The notes below the pieces were generated by a model that was given only the letters and a program-made list of their open reading frames with translations, did not search any database and was not told the origin of the DNA. The position numbers and the translations under genes are program-made. Shown piece after piece: positions 1 to 11,100 of a DNA stretch of 64,000 bases; positions within the stretch are counted from its first letter, which is position 1; every line of letters starts with the position of its first letter. The DNA is taken from NCBI RefSeq assembly GCF_020740795.1, contig NC_067282.1:139300858-139364857 (forward strand), written 5' to 3'. Source of the stretch: Apus apus. Taxonomy: Eukaryota > Chordata > Aves > Apodiformes > Apodidae.

Positions 1-3000
1 ACACTGTAACACACTGCTCTGCAGCCCTCTAATGGAGAAAATGGCAGACACGTTCAGCAAAATGAAATGGAATTAACGCTTAACAAAGAAATTTCCCCTG
101 GAGGAGGCAGCTCTGAAAACATGTATTCAGTTGAGAGTGGACAGATATTTTCCTGCAGTTGAAGTTACTTTTATATGCATTTCTTTGTTTATTCAGAGCA
201 GAAGGTCACAAGCCTGCTATTTAGTAAGAAGCAGGGGAGGGAGGTGAATGAAATTAGATTAGTGGGAAGAGGGCAGGTGAAACCTCATGGAGACTTCAGC
301 CTCCTCACCTTTTCTGGGGAAGTAATTGCTACTGGGTACGTCTCTGCTTTCCCGCTGTGTCTGCAAGACAGTCCATGGGCAAAGATGGTGTGTGTCCAGA
401 GAGTCACCATTAATACCCGGAGACCCTCTCTGAAAATGTTACACGATGCCAATACCTCCTCATTTTGCTGTACCCTAACACAATGCATTTAACAAGTAGT
501 GTGTTCTCCCATGTTGCTAACGTAACTCTTTCACCCTGACTGCATGTGTGGAGTTGCTTTGTACTACATCTGTTCCTTCTTCACTGGCAAATCCTAAACT
601 AAGGTGCTCCTGCTCATCAATGGTTTTTCTTGGAGCACTCTGCATTGGGATCTGACCTGGCATTCTCAGGACAAGCTTAAGAAGAGTTTCAGAAATTGTG
701 AAACAGCTTTGCCATCAGTCTGCTTGGGATACCTTTTAGGATGCCTTTTATGCCTGTCTCATCTGCCTCCCCCTTTGCTTAAGTGTTGTAAAGAACAGAA
801 GTTGTGGGAATTAGTTCAAGATAATGGTGGGGAAAAGCAAATATATTGTTATCAAACACTGTAGGAATTTATTTGCTCTAGATTCCATTGAGTCGTTTGA
901 GTACATTGGACGTTCAAGCTCTAATGGTAGCCAAAGATATCTGTCATTTCTGACTCTTCCTGTAAGCTGAGACATTAGTCATAGACCTGTGCCTTCTTTT
1001 TAAAAAACCTGTATCCCACACGCAGGCATAAAGAAGGAAACCTTATAAAGATTATTCTCATTTCATCATCTAATCTGAACAAGCCAAATGACCTATGCTA
1101 GCTCTTCAGGAAATGTAGTGGTTCCCAGTCCAGCCTCAACACACCTTCAATGTGTTTATTTAAAGCTCCTTGAGCTTTAAACAGGTGCAGGGCAGGTCAC
1201 TTTTCAGACCATGACTTTAAAGAGGCATTCTGAAGCATGTTTAGCAGAAGAGATCCAGAACAACACTGTTTTACAGAATGGCATGGTATTTTTATAAGTA
1301 CTTGCCATTTCCAAGGATTGGTGTGATCTGGCTGCCATGTGGGGAAAAATAAGTGTTAGTGTATATGTTCCATAGTCTGCTGTCATCAAACACTGAAATA
1401 GCCTGTCTCAAAGTGCTGAAGAAACTAGAATGAAGCCCTTGGTGCCTAGATCTATAGAGAAGCATTACTGAAGGATGCAACCCTAGCAGATTGCAAGGTT
1501 TATTTTTCTACATTGGAGGACTCACCAGCTCTGAAGGGAATAAGGGAGGTAGGATGGAGGGGACAAAATCACCTGGTTGTGCAGCACTGCAAGTTTAAAG
1601 CTCCAAGTTCCAGGGCTCAGCCACACAGTGCACCTGTTTAACATCCTTGCTGCTTCTGGGCTTCGACCAGAGAATTGTTCCAGCACCATGCACCAGAGAG
1701 CATCCCCCCTGTGCTCACAATTAGGCTTCTCTTAATGAACAGAGGGAAACAAAAAAGGTCCCCTTTTCCTCTACAGCTCTTTTGCCTCTGCCTTATGAAG
1801 GTGGGATATAAAATGTTGAAGGAAAAAGCAGTTTTCCCCCTAGAGTAGAATTTCCTTTCAGTTATTTTTAATCTGACAACTGTTTTAACATGCACTCACA
1901 CAGTACATTTATTTTAATTTTTCCCTCCCCTGTGTTTTATTATTTACCTCCTGTTCCAAAGAGGTCACAAAAGATTACACTTCTGTGAAGCAGTATCAGC
2001 TGTGGTGATGATCCCTCTTACTTCTCACAACTTCTCTTTTTACCCCTCTGTTTTTCCTTTATCTACATCTTCCTGTCACTGCCCTCCCAGAGGCCTCATT
2101 ACAGTTGCTATCAGATGGGGCGATGGCATTCATTGTGTTTTTTTGGAGCTGGACAGATTTGTGCTAATTAGAACACACAACACTTCTTGTTCAGAGCCCA
2201 GGTAGTCTTTTTTTGTTCTGGTTCAACTGATGCCTTTAAATAAGTTAGAGAAAGAAATCCCACTGCGGAACAGCCAGTGCTTGCAGTTTGAAGAAAGCCC
2301 AAGACTCTGTCGAAGGCAGCAGAAAGCAGCCAATACCTTCAGCCAGCCTTCTGACATGATGCTGGCTGAATGTTTTATTTCCCCTGGAAATGAAGATAAC
2401 ATCCTTAATCAACTTCTGTGTAATTACATTAAATAATGGAGAATACACATCCTCCACCTTCTCCTCAGAAGCTGGTTGCTCAGGTCTGAGGATTAGGGTG
2501 GAAAAAAAAAGAGTTCTCGATGAACCAGTAATCACTAGATGGTTTGAGCACCTTCCACCCCCAAGGGCAGCCTTTCAGGCAGTAAGAGCATGGGCTGGCT
2601 CGTGCAGGCAGCAGGCACAATGGTGAGCCTTGGCAAGCTCCTCCATCAGCCCACTTGCTCTCCAGGTTGAAACAGTGGGGAGGACCCCTAACCTGCAGGA
2701 TTTACCAAACTGGCCTCATCACTCGGCACAGAGGTAGGAAGAGACATAGTTGGCTGGTTTGCTCATTCACTTGTTTGTTACAACTAATAAATAGGTGAGA
2801 ACTCATGCAAGTCTTAAAAACAGAGCTTGTGCCTATTATTGAAATGGGAAAATCACCTTATAAAACTTTCCCTTGTTCTTTTGGGTGAACCAGAATCCAT
2901 TTTGGGGGCTGGTTTTATATGACACTGTACTGTATAGAGATGGTGCTGTGAGTCTGCAAAGCTCCTTCCTCTACTCCTCCCACAGAGAAAGCAAGACTTG

Positions 3001-4819
3001 AAAAAACAAGTGTGATAATTTTCAGTATGGCCTCCTCAGTTTGTTAACTTTTTTTTTTTTTTAAATCCTTTGGTGTCATCTCAGATAGGAAGCAATTCTA
3101 GATTGATGCTCTTACAAATCAGTATTTTCAAACACTCACTGGAAACTGTTATGCCTCAAGATAGCTTTGCTTCCAGAAAACCAAATTTTCTGCAATTCCC
3201 AAACATTAGCAATCCACAAGATGTCCCCAGTGCTCAAAACAGAGCCACTCAAAATCATTAGATGTGTTAGGAATGGTTAGAGCGTCTTGTTGGCACTTCT
3301 TCATTGCAACAATTGTTAAGTTTAATTAAAGGACATCAAAGCAACTTTTTCACACTTTCTCTTGGTAAGTGGTTACTATAGGTCCCCACAGAAGGGGAAA
3401 GATCTGTAAATCTTCTAGAATAGAGGTAAGGTCTCTACAATAGAGCTGGTTGGTGCCTCATAGTCACCCATCACTTGCTCACTTTTACTTTCAGGAGTGC
3501 AAGGACGACAACCTTTCTTGATGCTTTTCTCTTTTCAAGTCTTACTGTCTCTTAATTTAGCACAGTCCTGCCTGGCTTTTAACAGTCCTGCCTGGAATTT
3601 TAATAGAAATGGTCAATGAGCAATTTTATCTATGGTGCCTTTGCATATTAAGAACACTGTTATCCTTGGTTGCCCCATTAAATAAGGAATGACCAGATGG
3701 ACAATTCTCTGTCTCTCCTGGGCAGGGCACATCTAATTAAAAGCAGTTCCCTCCTTATACTCCTTCTTCATACTATACATATAATCCAGATGTCAGCACT
3801 GGTAATTTCAGCAAAAGTTCACCAAAATTTGGTTTAAAAATGTTGTTGTTTTGTGTTTTTTCCCCGTCAGGGGACGCAGAGAGCCAAAGTTCCAACTGAG
3901 CAAAATAAAACTAGAAGTAGACCAGTTTTGTTTCTGTCTCAGTAGCATGTGCTAGGGTATATAATGTATGTTTCCTTCTTCACAAAGGAAAGAATGAACC
4001 TATATGACTGATGAAATGAAGATATCAAAGCATTATTTGGCCCAGCTGATATGTATACTTCACATATAATTACTATTTAATATCTTTGTTTCCTACAAAC
4101 CAGAAAAAAAGCTTACTCCCTCTCCCAATTCCCTCTGCTTGTAAATAAGCTGATGCAGAATCTTTGAGATTTGCAGTTTCTATTTGACTTTCTCCTTGAA
4201 TTTATTCTCTTCTTTGCGAAGTAATGTGGTCTGCAAAATGAAGCTATTTAAAATCCTAAATGGATAAGTGTTATAAAACTAATAAATTAGTATACAAGAC
4301 TGACTTGCACAAAACATATGTTATACTCTGAAATATATTTAGACAGGAATGTGTAATTGCCTGTTCCTTTTCTAATGGCCTGAAGCTCAGCACTAAATCT
4401 GAACTTTTCCCAAAGTATATGCAGCCACGGAGTGCCACCCCCTCCTGGGCTCCTTTCTTAGTTCAGGTGCCCATCACCCTACATGTGCTGTCTGCAGGAG
4501 TGATGACCAGCTGCAGCAGGTTCAGTAACTCTCAAGTCCCCCTTGACCACAGGAATTAAATACCAGTGAACAGCCATCAAGGATGGGAAAGATGGAAGAG
4601 GGCAGTGGAAGTGCTGGTCAGGGCGAAGGGCAGCAAGCCTAGGAGACCAGTTCCCTATGGGTGGGAGTGCAGGTCCTGCAACACCAGCCTCCCACCTGAG
4701 CTCAAAACACGTTAGTCCCTGTATCTCCCCACGTTTAGCTCTCTCATGGGCTCTCTACTGGAATAAGCCGTAATGCTTCTGGTCCTGCCCAGCCTTCCCT
4801 CACCCACAGCAGTGGACCA
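1..4819. other. Downstream flank, no gene recognised
   Basis: AT-rich non-coding sequence downstream of DERA. Short open frames are scattered without splice or codon support. A 14-base direct repeat (ACAGTCCTGCCTGG) occurs at 3562-3575 and 3582-3595. 4400-4819 is richer in GC and runs up to the CR1 boundary. Confidence 0.6.
3562..3595. repeat. 14-bp direct repeat, 20-bp period
   Basis: ACAGTCCTGCCTGG at 3562-3575 and again at 3582-3595, exact, separated by six bases. A local duplication. Confidence 0.8.
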
Positions 4820-5292
4820 GGACACTTAAGAAAGACATGGACCTATTGGAGAGAGTCCAGAGAAGGGTTATGAAGATGATCAGAGGGCTGGAGCACTCCT
4901 CCTGTGAAGACAGGCTGAGAGAGTTGAGGTTGTTCAGCCTGGAGAAGAGAAGGGAGAGACCTTATGGTGGCCTTCCAGTACCTGAAGGGGCCTACAGGAA
5001 AACTAGGGAGGGACTTTTTTAAAGAGCATTTAGTGACAGGATGAGGGGGAGCATTTTCAAACTGAAAGAGGGTAGATTTAGATATGAAGACATTATTTAG
5101 TGTGAGAATGATGAGATACTGGAAAAGGTTGCCCAGAGAAGTGGATGCCCCCTCCCTGGAAGTGTTCAAGGCCAAGCTGGATGGGGCTTTGAGCAACCTG
5201 ATCCAATGGGAAGTGTCCCTGCCAATGGCAGGGTGGCTGGAACTAAATGACCTATAAGGTTCTTTCCAATCCAACCCTTCTATGACTCTATG
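4820..5292 (+). mobile_element. CR1 LINE 3' fragment
   Basis: 5'-truncated CR1, plus orientation. It has the C-terminal part of ORF2 ([20 protein letters not shown], then [15 protein letters not shown]), the CR1 3' UTR and the terminal 8-bp type repeat (TTCTATGACTCTATGA at its end). Frame breaks show it is long dead. It lies downstream of DERA. The flanks on both sides are GC-richer than the region at large. Confidence 0.92.
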
Positions 5293-7439
5293 ACCCCTCA
5301 TGGCCTCCATCACCTCCCTGAGTTATGTGGCAGAAGTGCTGATCGCAAGCCCTGCCTCTGCCTCAGACCTGCACTGTTGTTAGCCGTCTCCTAGATGGGC
5401 CCCTTGTTCATGCCTTATCATATGTCTCCAGCCTGGTCCCCTGTTGCTCCTGATGGGACAAACAGGCCAGATTCATCCCCTCATATCACCTAGGACTGTC
5501 AACAGACCAATACCTGGCTGGTAACAGTAGCTTCTGTAGGAGAAGTGAGAGATGAGGCTCCAGGTCATGTTGGGGTCCCACAACCATAAAAAATACGAAT
5601 ACAACTCACTTGAGTCACAGAGAAGTTAACAAAGAAAACCAGTCACCCCGTGACACTGAATCTTCTGCTTATTCCTCAAAAAACCCTCAACACAAAACCA
5701 GAATCATCTTTATTTGAATGCATTCATATATTGTTACATTTGCTCTTTTTTTTTTTTCTCCCATAAAAAAATTACAGGTTTCAATAGAAAAAGTTTATAC
5801 TATTTTCCAGTCCAGCTTACCCAAAACACTGGTTGGCTTGGAGTTGCACAGTATTTCACTTCCATGTATTTGTAATGTTCATGGAAAAGGGAAGCAGCTA
5901 GCTTTGACTTTCCAGGAAGTCAAACCTCTCCCTCTGCAAATGGAGCCTCCGTCCCTCTGAAGCAAAGAAACCAGCAGCAGCCCATGTGCACATCAAAACA
6001 AAGGGGGACCACCAACAGAAGTATAAACAATTCCACCTGGTGAGTTCATTAATTGACATATGGCTCCTGTGGAAACAGTGACATTGTTCTTGGAGGTACT
6101 CATAGTAAATAGCTAGGTGGCAAAGTTGGACCACAATTAATTTTATGGAACTACACAGAGTCCTTCACCTAGAAACTAAGGAGTCACCAAAGTAATAGCT
6201 ACTATCTTTGCCCTAAATATCCAAAAGGCAACCAACAACCACAAAAGTGTACTTTGAAAGTGAGATGAATCATTCTGAGAAGAAAGTATTGAAATACACT
6301 CTAACATTTATATGGCTAGAAATGAACAGAAGCAAAATCCAGTGTGTGGCTGCTGGGAGGGTGTGGCAGAGGCTCAAGCTGGCAAGCACCTGGTGGGAGC
6401 TGACTTCATGTAACAGGCTTTGTATTTCTGAAAGCTAACCAGCAGAATTTTCCTCCAAATACGCAAACAGGCACTGGATTTTTTCTTCAAGAAACCAGCA
6501 GTGAAATCAGAAGAAAAACCCCTGGCAAAAAGGGCCACTTTCCAGGAAAACAAACGTGTGAAAACATAGTCACAGCTCAGCCTCTTTTTCTGCCTAGTGC
6601 TGTAAACCAGCAAAAGGCTGAGAGCCTTAGATTAACTACTTCCTGGGAAATTAAGGCCCATTTTTAATATTTAGCACTGCATATAGGATTTTTTTTTCTC
6701 TATATATTGTTTCTCTGGTTTTTTTCTCCCCTTTCCTGACTGCCTAAGGTGTTTTCCACCACAAGTGATTCAGGTGGTATAATCAGATAAATAACCGAGT
6801 TATTATCTTTATGAAACACAGATCTCTTTGTAATAAATGTACCTTGTAGCTCGATTTACAGCAAAATCCTCCTCCTCTTACTTTCCTGATGAGACCTACT
6901 TAAGTCAGTGAGACTAGTCATGATGATAAGATAATTAAGTTTTTAGTACAACTCTGGTTAGTGAGCAGAATGCAGTTCTGAAATAATGAATCTACCAGCT
7001 CCAGTCTGATATTCAAAAGGTGTTGATAATTTCAGTATAATTCTTAATGTGCTCTGAGAAAAGTACTTTTTATATTAAAGCTGCAAACCCTTTATAGGAC
7101 ACAATTCAAATAATCTTTAAATTAAAGAATTGCTTTCAGAATGGCAAAGTTGAGTTCAACCAGCATAGCAGTGACACCTGCAAACTGACAGTCAACCCTC
7201 AATATTAAAATGGGAAGATTTGCATGAATGTGTTTTAAAATGACAGGAGACAGGAATGGGAGCTTCTAAGCAAGTTAGACTAAAATTTTAAGAGTGAAAT
7301 GCCTAAAAATAGGCCCCTGAATGCACAGTTAGGCACCTAAGTAGAGGCTGCTTGATTTTCAGTTGTTCTGATCACCCAGAGCTCCCATTAACTTCAGGAG
7401 CAACTGTGGATACTCAGCTGTTCCAGAAATCAAGCTACC
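5293..7439. other. Downstream flank between CR1 and DERA 3' end
   Basis: No gene recognised. The first 300 bases after the CR1 are GC-rich, and the rest is AT-rich. Short frames here lack support. Confidence 0.55.
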
Positions 7440-7445
7440 TTTATT
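7440..7445 (-). terminator. Candidate polyadenylation signal AATAAA
   Basis: TTTATT on the plus strand is AATAAA on the DERA strand, the first canonical hexamer downstream of the stop codon (about 615 nt away). An ATTAAA variant lies closer, at 7962-7967. Choice between them cannot be made from sequence alone. Confidence 0.35.
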
Positions 7446-8058
7446 CAAGGGTCTAAATATGGATGTCTGTGCCCAAGTTTGGGGGAAAAAACACGTAAAA
7501 GAAAAAAAAAAAAAGTTTTTTTACTACAGAGACATTTTATAAAAGAAAGTAATAGCCAAGTTTCATTTTCCCAGGTTACAATGCTTGAAACTGAATCAAC
7601 ATAACAATTAATAGTGCAACACATCTGTGGCAGAAGATTTTTCTGAGGTGAATGGAAAGCTATTCCAAGATCTGCAGTTCTTAATTAACAATCTGAAACA
7701 TTCCACAGATATTTCATATTCTGTGACTGCAAAGTGTTACCAGGCCACCTAAATCTTTTTCATAGTATTTCACTGTTGCCATTAATAAGCTTTTCAGGCT
7801 GGTCTGAGGAAGACTTTGCAAGATTAACTTAGAAAATCTGTAAGTATTAACTATTTAACTATTTCAGAATTACCATTTTTTCTGCTTTTGGATCAAGTAC
7901 AACCAGCAGACTTGAGCATATTTTTAAATACTATAAAATATGCAGAAGGGAGAATTAGGCCTTTAATTCTATCATATGCACTTGGTTGTCAGAAGAATTC
8001 TGAATGCTGTTTGCTTAAAGACCCCTCTTATGAAAGTAATGCTGAGTTGATTTTGTGT
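7440..8058 (-). other. DERA: Probable DERA 3' UTR
   Basis: Sequence following the DERA stop codon. On the minus strand the first ATTAAA is at 7962-7967 and the first canonical AATAAA is at 7440-7445. Either could serve as polyadenylation signal, giving a 3' UTR of roughly 0.1 or 0.6 kb. No transcript evidence is available here, so the end is a guess. Confidence 0.4.
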
Positions 8059-8115
8059 CTAAGCCATTGCCAGGTCTTGCGGAAGTGCGTAAGAGCCAGT
8101 CACATGATAGAAAAT
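8059..8115 (-). CDS. DERA: DERA exon 9 (last coding exon, stop codon)
   Basis: 57 nt, read as [18 protein letters not shown] then TAG. The acceptor CTTGCAG|ATT follows a run of T. It is identified by alignment to human IYHHVTGRYAAYHDLPMS, by its correct phase 0, and because it brings the total to exactly 318 residues. Only about 9 of 18 residues match human, and human Tyr312 is replaced by Pro. The match is short, so this call rests on position, splice site and HVTG-Y-DL-M spacing together. Confidence 0.88.
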   Translation of the reverse strand: MFYHVTGSYALPQDLAMA

Positions 8116-11100
8116 CTGCAAGAAAAAAAAAGCAAATTTATGATGGAATTATATATGACTATAAATCTGAAAGTGTCAAGGAAGTAACAAATTACAGGAA
8201 TGCCAGCTGAACATGATGGATATTTGTTTGTATGTGTGTGTATTCATAAAATAGCATGTATATATACTTTATATACTTGTTTATAGGATCTGAATCAAGG
8301 GCTTTTGCTGTTTTGCTTGGAAAAAAAGAAAAAAGCAAAGACTCTTGTCTAAGCTTTCCCGTTTCCTTTTCCTTTTCCTTTTCCTTCTTTTTTCTCTTTT
8401 AACTAAGCTTTCAAAAAGAGTCAGGGAGACAATGCCTTACTCTCACTGTAGTCTGATTTTGACTATTTCAATACTATTTTATGATAGCCAAAGCGCCAAA
8501 ATTTGTGTACACTTTTATGTGGCTCATTTCAAGCTATTATTTTAACTATACCGTCTTGGGGATGGGGTAGCGTTCTCCCCATTTTATATGTCTGTTTTTT
8601 TCAAAATATCTTCTTGTTTTATTGAACACAATGATTGGGACACTTTACCTTACGTGTTTTTAGATGGCTGTCCTGCTTTGAGAGTGCCAGGACCAGACCT
8701 TCCCGGGGCCACCCTGCCCCCAGCCCGACCACCCCAGGAGCTGCGGCCTGTGTCTGCGCGGCTGCCATGGGGGAGCAGCTGCGCCTGTGGGGAGGAGAGG
8801 CTGGGTCAGGCAATCACAGCGCGCCTGGCGTGGGGCGTCAAACGGCTGCTCAGAGCCTCCTCTGCCCGGCGTGGCCCCGGGTGTGTGTTTGCCAGGGCTC
8901 CTGTTGCTGCTGCTGGGGTGCCTGCCTCCTGCTCCTGCTGCTGTGCCTGCCTCCTGCCTTCTGCCCAGAGAAGAGCATCCTTCAGCGAAACAGGTCACCT
9001 TCCTCTGCCTCCTCAAGTAGGGCCAGAGCGGCCGCTCCCTGTTTTTTTTGCAGACTGCCACTAGGACCCTTGATTCAGGCATCTCCATCTGCTGCTGAGT
9101 TCAGTTTGGGACTTTTCTGGTTGGGATGTAATTACCATCTGAGGAGCACAGGTTCCACATTTACATGTTTGCATATAATTCACCATTATTGTGATGATGA
9201 TGATGATTTATTTCATTAAACCTATTCTAATTTTTTACCGAAACTGAAAGTCTCTCTCCCATATTCCGCTTTTATCTTCCCATAGGAAGGCAGTGGGGTG
9301 ATAATAGAGAACATCTATCACAAAGTTATAGACTATAACTGTGGCAATGGCACAGTATAGCGAAGCCTTGGTCATGACTGAGGCATCTGTGCAATCCCTG
9401 GCATATAACAGGATGCCACCCTTAAGAAATCAGAACAAATTGTGCTGTGTTATAAGACTCAGCAGTGATGGCAGTGGCCACAATGAAGCCCATGCTGCTT
9501 TTTGATAACCAGGAACATGATTTTAGGTTGAGAGTGAGGCAGAGACCATCTGGCAATGAAGCAAGCCAATGTTATTCTCATTGCAGGAGTGAGCCAGGGT
9601 TTTTCAACAGTCAGAAACAGTCACCTGACATCTCTCAGCTGTTCCATATTTCAAAAGAGATGTCAGTATTTCAGTTTCTAGGAAAGGTGGGGAAAGGGAT
9701 GCTTTTTTCCTCCCCCGCAATCCCCCGTATCTCATGTTCTCCCATGAGCAGCAACAGCACAAGGACTCTCAAACTTTTCCCTTGGTTAAATCTAACATCA
9801 CCTCCTCTCTCAGGTTTAGTAAACATGGAATGAAGTTCAGCAATGGTTTAGTAGTTCCTATGACACTATGCTGTTCTCAACTATGGTGTATCTTTTGTGG
9901 TTCATACCCTGGTAGGTCATGGGTAGACAGGTCAGAACCCTTCCTCCCACCAGGAACTTACACATTGCCACTGCACCTCATACACTGTCTGTCAGGAAAC
10001 ACAGCAAGCAGCTTGCACAAAAATAAAAGCAATTAGAAAAATGAGGCTTTGTAGGAGGCAACTGCTTTTCTTCCCCAGGAAATAATATGTAAAAAATACA
10101 CTATCAGCAGTACCATGTGTAGGATGAGACTCTACTATCTCCACAGCATGGAAATATATTGTGAACACTTGTGGCACAGTGACACAAAGGGTCTGTGAGA
10201 TGTTTTGAAGGGTCAGCTGAACTAGGAGTGCAGGGAAGTACACTACCATGCATTTGCAAAAAACACTGTGTATGTATGAACTGGGCCTCTTCACTCATTG
10301 CGTTGCATACCTGGCCCAGGCAATTGCCAGCTGCTAGATACCAGCGCCAGATGTCTGTAATGACAGGTCAAATTTAAGGCTGGAAGTGGACCTGTTGTTA
10401 ATAATGAATTAGACATATGTTCTATTATCACTTAAACAGCACCAAAAAGCATAATCTGCAAAAACAGTAACCCAGCACATTTAGAAAGATTACTTCTTCT
10501 GTCTCCCAAGATGAAAACCATTAACAACTAACCTCTTTCTCAATATCTTCCAGCAAACTACTGGCACCTAGGCGAAAGAGCTCTGGTGTTAGCCATTCCA
10601 CTCCCAGTTCATTCTTCACCAGCATAAGCCAAGTAATAGCCTCTTTTGCTGTCCGAATGCCTCCAGCAGGTTTAAATCCAACCTTTATACAGGAAAAAAA
10701 AAGAAGTGCAATACACATTTTCATTCATGAGCAACCCTAGAGGAGCAATCAGCATTTGTACCCCTGCAGTCTCAAAGTGCCTGTGGTGTATGTAACAACT
10801 CTACTCAGTAAGCATCTGACCGCAAACAGTGAAAGCTCTGGACTAAGCCTCAGCTGTCATTGCGAAAGAAAACATTTTCATCCTGAGGGACAGAAACCGA
10901 GGGAGTAACACTTCTGACCCCCGTGTGCTTTCTCAGAAGCTGGCTTTGAGGTCTAATGGGAGTACTTTGCCCGTAGCACATTCTAGACCAAGGGATTTAG
11001 GCAGGATCTGGGATATCTGCATGTCACTTACTGCCCATGTTGCAATCTAATTGCAAATATATAGCAACAAATATATATGCAATAACATAACACTGAAGAT

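Larger units (their letters stand above)
8116..10532 (-). other. DERA: DERA intron 8 (2.4 kb)
   Basis: Phase 0, GTTAGT...TTGCAG. Contains the GC-rich island at 8680-9060, a (GAT)5 run (9192-9207) and a short CCTTTT repeat (8362-8384). Confidence 0.85.

Noticed and set aside
4843..5313. 156-codon minus-strand frame
   Set aside because: Antisense shadow across the CR1 3' fragment.
8660..9088. 142-codon minus-strand frame across the intron 8 island
   Set aside because: Low-complexity composition, no recognisable domain and no splice support. It shadows the plus-strand frame in the same GC-rich block.
9890..9960. Candidate last DERA exon on the minus strand reading THDLPG
   Set aside because: It resembles the human HDLP tail but lacks the VTG-Y part and a fitting acceptor. 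The exon at 8059-8115 fits phase, splice site and exact total length.
10500..10724. 67-codon minus-strand frame starting upstream of exon 8
   Set aside because: Its first part is intron 7 sequence. Only 10533-10682 is coding, shown by homology and splice sites.
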